Made by a program: the position numbers and the translations under genes
Part shown: positions 14,676 to 22,282 of the stretch, piece after piece
How the letters are laid out: the number at the start of each line of letters is the position of its first letter
Numbering within the stretch: the stretch's first letter is position 1
The notes under the pieces: model-generated
What the model saw: the letters and a program-made list of their open reading frames with translations, nothing else
The model's database searches: none
Told to the model about the DNA's origin: nothing
NCBI GenBank assembly: GCA_002384315.1
Contig: DGBL01000066.1
Location: 1-22,853 of the forward strand
DNA from: Micrococcaceae bacterium UBA4005
Lineage (GTDB): Bacteria; Actinomycetota; Actinomycetes; Actinomycetales; Micrococcaceae
DNA length: 22,853 bases
Direction of reading: 5' to 3'

Positions 14676-16442
14676 ATGGACGTTCAGGCGTATTTCACAT
14701 TGGGCTTGATCGTTGCTGTCCTGGGGGTGCTAGCACTGACCAAGACGGCGTCCGACGTCGTGCTGGTTGGAGCGATGACTCTCCTGATGCTCACAGGCAT
14801 CCTCACCCCGGAGGAAGCGCTCGCCGGGTTCGCAAACACCGGAGTGATCACCATCGCCATCCTGTATGTCGTCGCCAGCGGCCTCCAGGAAACGGGGGCT
14901 ATCCAATGGATCGCCCAGCGTTTACTGGGCCATCCGGCCACCATGCGCCGAGCCCAATTCCGCCTGGCTGGTCCGGTCGTTGGACTGAGCGCGTTCCTGA
15001 ACAATACTGCGGTGGTCGCCATGTTCATTCCGGCGGTCCAGGACCTCTCCGCACGGCTGCGGATTCCGGCATCAAAACTACTGCTGCCTTTGAGCTATCT
15101 GGCCATCCTCGGCGGCACGTGCACCTTGATCGGCACGAGTACCAATCTGGTGGTCAACGGGCTGCTCCAGAGCCAGCAGGGGGTATCCCTGCAGATGTTC
15201 GACCTCGCTTGGGTGGGAATACCTATTTCGCTGGGCGGTGCGCTCTATCTGGCATTCTTCGCAAACCGTATCCTCCCTGGCAGGCGGGGCATGGTCGAGG
15301 AACTGGAGTCCGCGAGAGAGTATGCAGTGGAAGTTAGCGTAGCTTCAATGGGTCCGCTGCACGGCCAAACGATCGCCGCTGCCGGGCTGCGCAACCTCGT
15401 CCACGGTTATCTCGCGGATATTGAGCGCGGCGGAACCATCATGGCCGCAGTGCCACCCGAAACCCAACTCCAGTCAGGTGACAAGCTGCTTTTTGTGGGG
15501 GCGCCGGAGTGCGCAGCCGAACTGCGCCGTATCCGCGGTCTGACTGTCGCTGACGGAGACGTACACAAACTGAACATCAGCAGCCACGACCGGATGCTGG
15601 TGGAAGCCGTGGTCGGCTCTGACTTCGAAGGACTGGGACAGAATGTTCGCGAGTCCCGCTTCAGGTCCCGTTACAAGGCTGTCATCCTGTCCGTTTCCCG
15701 GGGCGGGAAGCGGCTGACCGGAAAAGTCGGCGATGTCGAGCTTGAAACCGGCGACACTCTGCTACTGGAAACAGGTGGCGACTTCGTGGAGCAGTACCGT
15801 TCACGCCGGGACTTCCTGCTCGTGGCACCACTGAACGACTCAGCACCGCCGAACTTTCCCAAGGCTCCCTGGGCGCTGGGCATTCTGGCTATCATGGTGG
15901 CGCTCAGCGCGCTCGGCATCCTGAGTATCCTTCATGCAGCCCTACTCGCAGCGGGGATGATGCTCCTGACCGGATGCGTCCGCACTGGCAAAGCCCGCCA
16001 ATCGATTGACCTTTCAGTGCTGATCGTGATTGCGGCCTCGTTCTCCCTCGGCGCTGCGATGACCAAAACCGGCGCTGCAAACCAGCTTGCGCAATGGCTT
16101 CTTCTCTCAGACTCGATGGCGCCTTGGGTGGCGCTGGCCCTGGTCTACCTGGCGACTGTCTTCTTCACGGAACTCATCACGAACAATGCTGCTGCCGTCT
16201 TGATGTTCCCGATCGCCGTCTCCGTCGCAGACCAGCTTGGCGTTGATTTCATGCCGTTTGTCATCGCCGTCATGTTCGCGGCGTCCGCGAGCTTCATGAC
16301 CTCAATCGGCTACCAGACGAACCTGATGGTGATGGGCCCTGGCGGGTACCGTCTGGTCGATTATGTCCGTCTCGGCGCTCCACTGAGCCTGATTGTGGCT
16401 GTGATATCCCTGACCATCATCCCGCTGGTCTGGGGATTCTAG
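14676..16442 (+). CDS. SLC13-family permease with two RCK_C domains, probable sulfate transporter
   Basis: The 588-residue product has the layout of SLC13/ArsB-NhaD (DASS-like) permeases that carry paired TrkA-C (RCK_C) domains in the middle. Membrane segments fill about 7-200; the two soluble domains lie at about 217-290 and 297-375 (each with a VELETGDTLLLETG-like or TQLQSGDKLLFVG strand pair); a second membrane half covers about 395-586. The two inverted-repeat signatures of the transport site are FLNNTAVVAMFIP (107-119) with GTSTNL (153-158), and ITNNAAAVLMFP (501-512) with YQTNLMV (546-552). Relatives with this architecture include sulfate carriers such as Chlamydomonas SLT and the bacterial CysP/SAC1-like group, but carboxylate transport cannot be excluded from sequence. 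Sulfate is favoured because the neighbours make PAPS. SD: GGTGG three bases before ATG. It ends a few bases before a stem-loop. Confidence 0.85.
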   Translation: MDVQAYFTLGLIVAVLGVLALTKTASDVVLVGAMTLLMLTGILTPEEALAGFANTGVITIAILYVVASGLQETGAIQWIAQRLLGHPATMRRAQFRLAGPVVGLSAFLNNTAVVAMFIPAVQDLSARLRIPASKLLLPLSYLAILGGTCTLIGTSTNLVVNGLLQSQQGVSLQMFDLAWVGIPISLGGALYLAFFANRILPGRRGMVEELESAREYAVEVSVASMGPLHGQTIAAAGLRNLVHGYLADIERGGTIMAAVPPETQLQSGDKLLFVGAPECAAELRRIRGLTVADGDVHKLNISSHDRMLVEAVVGSDFEGLGQNVRESRFRSRYKAVILSVSRGGKRLTGKVGDVELETGDTLLLETGGDFVEQYRSRRDFLLVAPLNDSAPPNFPKAPWALGILAIMVALSALGILSILHAALLAAGMMLLTGCVRTGKARQSIDLSVLIVIAASFSLGAAMTKTGAANQLAQWLLLSDSMAPWVALALVYLATVFFTELITNNAAAVLMFPIAVSVADQLGVDFMPFVIAVMFAASASFMTSIGYQTNLMVMGPGGYRLVDYVRLGAPLSLIVAVISLTIIPLVWGF

Positions 16443-16448
16443 AGGGAC

Positions 16449-16484
16449 CAGCGGTTTCGGGGCGCGATCGCCCGCCTACCGCTG
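16449..16484. terminator. Stem-loop between convergent permease and glycosyltransferase genes
   Basis: An outer stem CAGCGGT (16449-16455) / ACCGCTG (16478-16484) encloses an inner stem GGGCG (16460-16464) / CGCCC (16469-16473) with a CGAT loop. It starts 6 bases after the permease stop and precedes the stop of the converging 1456-codon gene by 24 bases. It is symmetrical and lacks T-tracts, as is frequent in high-G+C actinobacteria, so it may end transcription from both sides. Confidence 0.55.
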
Positions 16485-16515
16485 AGCTCAGTTCAGTTCA
16501 GCTCAGCTCAGCTCC
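16481..16515. repeat. Pentanucleotide microsatellite at a gene end
   Basis: Seven consecutive 5-base units of the form GCTCA/GTTCA (gctga, gctca, gttca, gttca, gctca, gctca, gctcc) run from the right arm of the stem-loop through the stop codon and last codons of the large glycosyltransferase gene (minus strand stop TGA at 16510-16508). Slippage here would change only the tail of that protein or the intergenic spacer. No CRISPR-like spacing is present. Confidence 0.75.
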
Positions 16516-19500
16516 CAAGAATTGTTTCCACCAGACGGTCCAGAACCTCATCCTGCCCAAAATGTTCGGCTACGTACTCCTGTGCAGCGGAGGCCTCCTG
16601 AGCCCACCGTTCCGCTGAGGAATTGGTGCTGATAATGCTTGCCGCCATAGCTTCCACGCCCGCATGGAGCCATCGGACTGGATAGAGACGGTCTGCCCCA
16701 TTCCAGGCCAATGAGGACGGCACCGCACCGGAGGCAGCACCATCCGGCAACGTCATGTGGAAGGATTCGAAATCACTCAGGGACAGCGCCGTGCCGATCT
16801 TGGCGTACCACTGCGGCATATCCTCACCCTGCGGGTCGAAGGTCACCGCGCCGCGCAACAGCGGATCCTCCGCGATCCGCAGGTCCTGCCCCTGATAGTA
16901 GGCCAGCTCTTCCGGGCGATTGGCCATCCACGGATAGTCCTGCGCGCGCCGTCCCTTCACGAAGAGGGCGTACCGGTTGTCATCAGATCTTAGCAAGCGC
17001 AACAAGTCCAGCGCGAGGTCGAGACGTTTCATCTGCGGGACCATTCCTACCAGCCCGAGGTTCCACCGTGCATCCGGTCTCTTAGGAACACCTCCAAGAG
17101 CTGCGATATCAACATAGTTCGGTATGACCACACTCGTATCCCTAGCCAGGGAGAAATCGCGGTGAGCGAGGTCTGCAATATGGTCTGCCACGAAGATCAG
17201 GGCGTCAATCCTCTCGGACCGCAGCCGGGGGAGGTAGGGACCCCGCAGTTCCTGGCTATGCAACCGGCAGACCAGTCGCTGGCCAGGACGCACTTCGTTG
17301 GCGAACCAGACCGCGTTACCGAGCGTCCATTCGCAGAAGACCGTGTCGGCATTGGCCAGCAGTTCCCTGCTTCGCTCTTCGTCATGCTGGGCGTGTCCAG
17401 TCCACTGGTCGATGCTCACGGTGTGACCCGCGCGCTCCAACGCACCCACTATCCCCTGGGCAAATTTCAGGTCGTGGCCAGCGACCAGGATCCGGCGAGG
17501 CTCACGCACTGCTACTGAACTGGACACCGGTACATCCGAAACCGGTGCGGCCCGCCGTACGACGGCAACGGGGGCAGCGCCGTGGTCAGCCGTGATGTCC
17601 CGGAGCGCTGCGTCCTCCGACGGACGTCTTCCAGGCTCTTCCTGCTGTACCAACCCCTGGCCGGTGCGCGAAAGATCATCGCTGGCTAGGTGGATACTCC
17701 CCCACGGCATGTACAGCCTGGTCATCAGGAGGTCCTCAAAATGGTGGACTTGGAGTTCTCCCGCCGGCAGTGGACCCCGCAGGATCACGGTGGGATCCAT
17801 ATCCTCAGCCCCCCGGACGCATAAGTGCGTCTTCAGCCCGGCATCAACCTCCGACCCGACATAGACCACTGCTGGCGGCACCGTCTGGTTCTCCAGTTCA
17901 CGGATCACTCCGGCTGTCAGCTCCGGCACGTCCACTGCGTATTTCTCCAGCTCCGGCCCGCGGACGGACAGGCCAGCTGTGCGCAACACATAGGTGAGCC
18001 GGTGTGCGGCCGTATGCGCGCGGAAGACTGTGCGCATCTGCTGCCATGCGCTATTTTTGCGCGCGGACTCGTCCGTCATCCAATACCTGATGATCGCTTG
18101 GGCGTCCATAGCTTCAGTGACCACAGGAACTATCCCGGAAAGGACTTGCTGCAGACCTCGCCCGGGCCCGCTCAGTACGGCTGCTCCGCAGGCCGCAATT
18201 TCCACGACGCGGCGGGAGAACATTGTGCCGGAGTCCTCCACTGAATTCACATTGATGTGCACCGGGTGCGCCCTGTAGGCCTGCACCATATCCGCATAGG
18301 CGAGGCCACCCTGGACATAGGGAGTCAGTTCTGGAGGGAAGGAGTACGGGCTCTCAGGATTCAGGTGCTGACGGTCGTACACGGTGAGCCCAGCTGGAAT
18401 CGCGGCGGTTAGCAGGCTATTGAGCTGCTCGGAGCGCTCTCGGTACCGGTCGCCGTAATAGGATCCGGCGTAGCAGACGGTATGGGAGTATTCCCGGTCC
18501 CCGCGTAACGGATTATGCAGTACCGGCTGCGCGTAGAAGGGCAGGGATGCCGCTGAACGTACCCGGCTTCCCCCGGCACGGAGATACCCACCGATCGACC
18601 CGTCGTCGGTGGTGAAGATGTGATCAAATTCCACGGCTGTGCGGACGAAACGGTTGAAGTGCACCGGATCCTCTTTATTCCAGAAAATGGTCGGAATCGT
18701 CTGAGAGCGGCAATAGGCCAATAACGCGGAGAGTTCGGCGAAGGAATCGTCGTCGTAATATCCGACCTTTCCGCGCCAGAGTCCCCCATTGCCTTCCCAC
18801 GCGGATTCGACGAACACCGCATCGACCGGTGTGCTGGCGAGCTGTTCCGCCCAGTCGAGCGGTCGAAGCTCGACAAGCCCCACATCCGGTGCAATTCCCA
18901 TCCGGGTGAAATCGTCAGCGATGATCCCAAGCGTCAGTTCACCGAGTGACTTGCCCGCTATAGAGCCGGTTGGGGCGTTGACCGGAGTTGCGCGCAGCAC
19001 CGACCATGCGTGTGCGCCCACCGTCGTCCAGGTCCTTTCCGCAACTGTCCACAACCGCGCCCGGGTTCCTAGCAGCTTGCGCTGGGGTGCGTCGGCGATC
19101 AGCTCACGCAAGACGCTGGCGAGGTGCTCGGAGTTCCCGGCCTCGACGAGCCGTGCGCGTTCACCGTCGGCGCCAGCCAGCTCGGCCATCGGAGCGAGGT
19201 CGGAGAGGACGACAGCTTTCCCCGCGGCCATAGCTTCGAGCGGTTTCAGCGGTGAGACCATTTCGGTGACAGGAATGGAAATCCTGGGACAGGGCAGAAT
19301 ATCGAATACGCTCATATACCGGGAAATGTCCGCTGCCGGTACCCGCCCGGTGAAGGTGACCAATCCGTCCAGTCCGAGTGCATGCGCTTGCTTCTTCAGC
19401 CCAGGCAACGCTGGACCGTCCCCTACAATCACTGCCGGGGCGCGCACCCCCCCGTCATGGAGCAGGCGCAGCGCTTCAAGTAGCGTGGCCAGCCCCTCGT

Positions 19501-20878
19501 ATTCAACCAGGCTTCCTGCATATCCGATCACCGGCTCGCCGCTGAGCAGCCCAAGCTCCGCTCGAGTGGGTCCATGTGCCGGAATGGGGGTGAATTCGTT
19601 GGTATCGACAGCGTTCGGGAGGATCGAAATCCGCTCTCGAGGAACGCCCCTGGCGACCAGCTCGTCCCGGACCTGGGAGGTAATGGCAAAAACGACGTCG
19701 GACTCCACAGCCACACAAGTCTCAAGGTCTCGGGCAAGGGCGAACCGTTCAGTCTCCGCCCATCCAGGTTTGCTGGAGGCTTCCGTGATTTCCCACAGTC
19801 CGCGCACTTCATAGGAAAACGGGAGGCCCAGCCGTCGTGCAGCGAGGAGCGCTGGCAGCGCCGTCACATGGTTCGACGCCGCGTGGATGCGTTCGACGCG
19901 GTTACGCACGGCGAGCTGCGCGTAGCTGTCGGCCGCACGTTGCAGATAGTGGTCGAAGGGATCATTCGGCCAGCTTGGTCCGGCGCTGAAGGAATGCGCG
20001 ATTCCGGCGATAGTTTCGTTGTAGGAGCCGTCCGACGCGGGCTCCTGATCAGTTTTAACATCCCATGGATACCCCGGGCGGGCGGCGACGATCACCTCCG
20101 CCCCCGCCTCCCGCAGGCCCTGGATCATGCCAGCGGTTCGGGTGGAATAGCCGTTCGAGTTGTAGGGAGAGACACTGTGTGCGCAGTACATGATCCGGCC
20201 GCGTTCGGCGAGGTACCCGATATTCTCCTGGCGCGGCGGCAACACAATTCCGCCCGATTGCATCCGGGCTGCTCCGCGTACTGCGTCGACAAGCCGTGCT
20301 TGTGCCGGGCTCAGATGAATCAGGACGTCGCTGTGTTCCTCGACGAGCTCGTGCGGCTGCGCGATTTCCCCCAGCACGTAGTACCGATGGGTGATGAGTT
20401 TGCAGACATTGACTTTGGTTGGATGCGACAATACGTCTGCCATCAGGTCGTCCAGGTTCACCGGAACGCTGTGGATGAGCGGCCGGGCCAGCAGTGACTC
20501 AACCCACCCAAATTTCAGCGATGGTGCGATCGCACCCACAACCTGCTTTGCCCTTCGGCGGGCCCGCCGTCCCACGGCGCGCGCCAAACGCACCGGAAAA
20601 AGGACCAGACCACCAATCTGGTACCGCGATGAACGTCGTACGCGGACCAGTTGCGTTTGCAGGGCTAGGTTTTTTTGCTGGAGAAGGTCCATCTCCCTGG
20701 TTAACCGTGCTTCGCGCCCGCGCAAGCGTTCAGCCTCGCCCGCCAGACCTTGAAGCTTCCTCAATTCGGACGCAGATTCCTCCATCCGGCGCATCATGTC
20801 ATCAATATGCGTCAGATAGTATTCGCGTTTTGCGACATGACTCGTCGATCCGGGATAGCCGTCGTCATCGAATGTCAA
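16508..20878 (-). CDS. Giant three-module glycosyltransferase (1456 residues)
   Basis: Four parts are visible. (a) An N-terminal coiled coil at about 25-82, then a basic stretch (99-112, AVGRRARRRAKQV-like). (b) A GT4 module at about 228-635: HSVSPYNSNGYSTRTAG, EVRGLWE (357-363), ILPNAVDTNEF (419-429), IGYAGSLVEYEGL (451-463) and SPLKPLEAMAAGKAVV (542-557). (c) A CgeB-like module at about 648-980: DAVFVESAWEGN, IPTIFWNKEDPVHF, VCYAGSYYGDR and SGTMFSRRVVEIAACGAAV (883-901). (d) After a poorly conserved linker (about 1000-1125), a C-terminal module at 1127-1456 beginning RRILVAGHDLKFA, paralogous to module 2 of the protein at 11388. No transmembrane helix is clear; the basic N-terminus could bind membranes. 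It probably extends the surface glycan with several sugars. TTG at 20878 has GGGGA seven bases upstream; no earlier start competes. It follows wecC by 45 bases, likely co-transcribed. Confidence 0.88.
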   Translation of the reverse strand: MTFDDDGYPGSTSHVAKREYYLTHIDDMMRRMEESASELRKLQGLAGEAERLRGREARLTREMDLLQQKNLALQTQLVRVRRSSRYQIGGLVLFPVRLARAVGRRARRRAKQVVGAIAPSLKFGWVESLLARPLIHSVPVNLDDLMADVLSHPTKVNVCKLITHRYYVLGEIAQPHELVEEHSDVLIHLSPAQARLVDAVRGAARMQSGGIVLPPRQENIGYLAERGRIMYCAHSVSPYNSNGYSTRTAGMIQGLREAGAEVIVAARPGYPWDVKTDQEPASDGSYNETIAGIAHSFSAGPSWPNDPFDHYLQRAADSYAQLAVRNRVERIHAASNHVTALPALLAARRLGLPFSYEVRGLWEITEASSKPGWAETERFALARDLETCVAVESDVVFAITSQVRDELVARGVPRERISILPNAVDTNEFTPIPAHGPTRAELGLLSGEPVIGYAGSLVEYEGLATLLEALRLLHDGGVRAPAVIVGDGPALPGLKKQAHALGLDGLVTFTGRVPAADISRYMSVFDILPCPRISIPVTEMVSPLKPLEAMAAGKAVVLSDLAPMAELAGADGERARLVEAGNSEHLASVLRELIADAPQRKLLGTRARLWTVAERTWTTVGAHAWSVLRATPVNAPTGSIAGKSLGELTLGIIADDFTRMGIAPDVGLVELRPLDWAEQLASTPVDAVFVESAWEGNGGLWRGKVGYYDDDSFAELSALLAYCRSQTIPTIFWNKEDPVHFNRFVRTAVEFDHIFTTDDGSIGGYLRAGGSRVRSAASLPFYAQPVLHNPLRGDREYSHTVCYAGSYYGDRYRERSEQLNSLLTAAIPAGLTVYDRQHLNPESPYSFPPELTPYVQGGLAYADMVQAYRAHPVHINVNSVEDSGTMFSRRVVEIAACGAAVLSGPGRGLQQVLSGIVPVVTEAMDAQAIIRYWMTDESARKNSAWQQMRTVFRAHTAAHRLTYVLRTAGLSVRGPELEKYAVDVPELTAGVIRELENQTVPPAVVYVGSEVDAGLKTHLCVRGAEDMDPTVILRGPLPAGELQVHHFEDLLMTRLYMPWGSIHLASDDLSRTGQGLVQQEEPGRRPSEDAALRDITADHGAAPVAVVRRAAPVSDVPVSSSVAVREPRRILVAGHDLKFAQGIVGALERAGHTVSIDQWTGHAQHDEERSRELLANADTVFCEWTLGNAVWFANEVRPGQRLVCRLHSQELRGPYLPRLRSERIDALIFVADHIADLAHRDFSLARDTSVVIPNYVDIAALGGVPKRPDARWNLGLVGMVPQMKRLDLALDLLRLLRSDDNRYALFVKGRRAQDYPWMANRPEELAYYQGQDLRIAEDPLLRGAVTFDPQGEDMPQWYAKIGTALSLSDFESFHMTLPDGAASGAVPSSLAWNGADRLYPVRWLHAGVEAMAASIISTNSSAERWAQEASAAQEYVAEHFGQDEVLDRLVETILGS

Positions 20879-20885
20879 TTAAAAA

Positions 20886-20890
20886 TCCCC
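20886..20890 (-). promoter_or_regulatory. Ribosome binding site that supports a TTG start
   Basis: On the minus strand GGGGA is followed after seven bases by TTG (20878-20876), the start chosen for the large glycosyltransferase. The next in-frame ATG codons lie near residues 28-32, inside the predicted coiled coil, and have no comparable SD. Confidence 0.55.
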
Positions 20891-20923
20891 TGCTTGATTC
20901 CGTTGTCCTGCCGACCGTGACTA

Positions 20924-22174
20924 TCAGCGCCACACTCCACGCGTATCCACAATTTTTTTGCCGTCAAGCAGTGCCCGGTCCACTTCCCGGAAAGCGTCGT
21001 GGTCGACCAGAAGAAGCACCACATCTGCTTTCTTGATGGCCAATTCCGTGTCCGTCAGCTCAACATTGCCTAAGCCAGCCAGCGATCCAGGCAGTACGTC
21101 AATGTGTGGCTCCGCAACGAAAATCCGCCCTGCACCCTTAATTGCCGCGAGTTGCTCGACGATATCCACGGAGGGTGACTCACGCAGGTCGTCAATATTG
21201 GCTTTGAACGCAAGACCGAGCGCCGCGACAGAGGCACCGGCACCCACCGTGTCGAGCGCCGCTCGGACCTGTTCCACTACCCAGCCCGGTTTAGCATCGT
21301 TGGTCAACCGTGCCTGCTTGATGAGCTTTGATTCCTCCGGCGCTGCGGAAACGATGAACCAAGGGTCGACGGCGATGCAATGCCCGCCCACCCCTGGTCC
21401 GGGCTGCAGGATATTGACTCGCGGGTGGTGGTTCGCAAGTTCGATAAGTTCCCATACGTCGACATTCAGTCGGTCGCTAATCACCGACAGTTCGTTGGCG
21501 AAGGCAATGTTGACGTCCCGGTACGCGTTCTCCACCAGTTTGGCCATCTCCGCAGTGGCGGCGTCTGTGAGATGGATTTCGCCCTGACAAAAAACGTTAT
21601 AGAGACCTTTGGCCAAGTTGGCCGCCTCGGCCGTAATACCACCGACAATCCTGTCATTGGTGACCAGTTCTATCATGATCCTGCCCGGGAGAACCCGTTC
21701 AGGGCAGTGCGCCACATGGATGACCGGCTTGCTCTCACTACCGTCGAGGCTCAGATCCGGCCGGAGCCTGAGCAGGTACTGCGCCAGATGAAGGGTGGTT
21801 CCCGGCGGCGACGTCGACTCCAAGATGATGAGCTCGCCGCCCGCAAGTTTGGGCGCAATAGCCTCTGCCGCCGCTTCGATGTAACTCAGATCCGCGGTTT
21901 TGTCAGCGTTGAACGGTGTCGGCACTGCGAGAATATACGCCTCCGCACTCGGAGTCTCCGTAGAAGCCCGCAAGTTTCCCTGGCTCACCGCACCGGCTAC
22001 CGACGTATTCAGGTCCGGTTCCACGAAAGGCACTTCACCGCGGTTAATCGCGTCAACGTTGTCCTGCTTGACATCCACGCCGTGGACATCCAGCCCGTTG
22101 GTGGCCAGAATGGCGGCAGTAGGCAGTCCGATATAGCCGAGCCCGATCACCGCGACTTTCTTGATCGTATTCAC
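20924..22174 (-). CDS. wecC: UDP-N-acetyl-D-mannosamine dehydrogenase
   Basis: This enzyme of the UDP-glucose/GDP-mannose dehydrogenase family oxidises UDP-ManNAc to UDP-ManNAcA with two NAD+. The 416-residue product has the normal family length. The Rossmann motif GLGYIGLP is at 11-18, VPTPF at 84-88, AHCPERVLPG at 155-164 (WecC-type PER motif), the catalytic-site block MAKLVENAYRDVNIAFANEL with K212, GPGVGGHCIAVDPWF with catalytic C266, and LAFKANIDDLRESPS in the UDP-binding domain. It starts at GTG 22174, preceded by AAGGG with a 6-base gap. WecB at 3148 makes its substrate. It is upstream of the large glycosyltransferase in the same direction, so the glycan probably contains ManNAcA. The UDP-GlcNAc dehydrogenase WbpA-type is the main alternative, less likely with wecB present. 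Confidence 0.93.
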   Translation of the reverse strand: MNTIKKVAVIGLGYIGLPTAAILATNGLDVHGVDVKQDNVDAINRGEVPFVEPDLNTSVAGAVSQGNLRASTETPSAEAYILAVPTPFNADKTADLSYIEAAAEAIAPKLAGGELIILESTSPPGTTLHLAQYLLRLRPDLSLDGSESKPVIHVAHCPERVLPGRIMIELVTNDRIVGGITAEAANLAKGLYNVFCQGEIHLTDAATAEMAKLVENAYRDVNIAFANELSVISDRLNVDVWELIELANHHPRVNILQPGPGVGGHCIAVDPWFIVSAAPEESKLIKQARLTNDAKPGWVVEQVRAALDTVGAGASVAALGLAFKANIDDLRESPSVDIVEQLAAIKGAGRIFVAEPHIDVLPGSLAGLGNVELTDTELAIKKADVVLLLVDHDAFREVDRALLDGKKIVDTRGVWR

Positions 22175-22282
22175 TGTTTTCCCTTCGCTTGAAACATTAT
22201 TGTCGAACGGCCATCCGGGTCGAGGTATGGACGGCCAGAAACTTTAGGTCAGCTATCGTTTACACAATTAGCTGCTGAGATT

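Noticed and set aside
16481..16515. CRISPR-like repeat
   Set aside because: The units are 5 bases long, directly adjacent and without spacers; it is a simple microsatellite.
19574..20497. A 307-codon plus-strand open frame and others opposite the giant glycosyltransferase
   Set aside because: The minus-strand protein has continuous glycosyltransferase motifs here, and the plus-strand translation shows no domain features or ribosome binding site.
22175..22282. Promoter for wecC in the 108-base gap after the ABC ATPase gene
   Set aside because: A few A/T-rich hexamers (for example TAAAGT on the minus strand) and an AGCTA/TAGCT inverted repeat are visible, but spacing to a -35 is wrong and co-transcription with the ATPase gene is equally likely.
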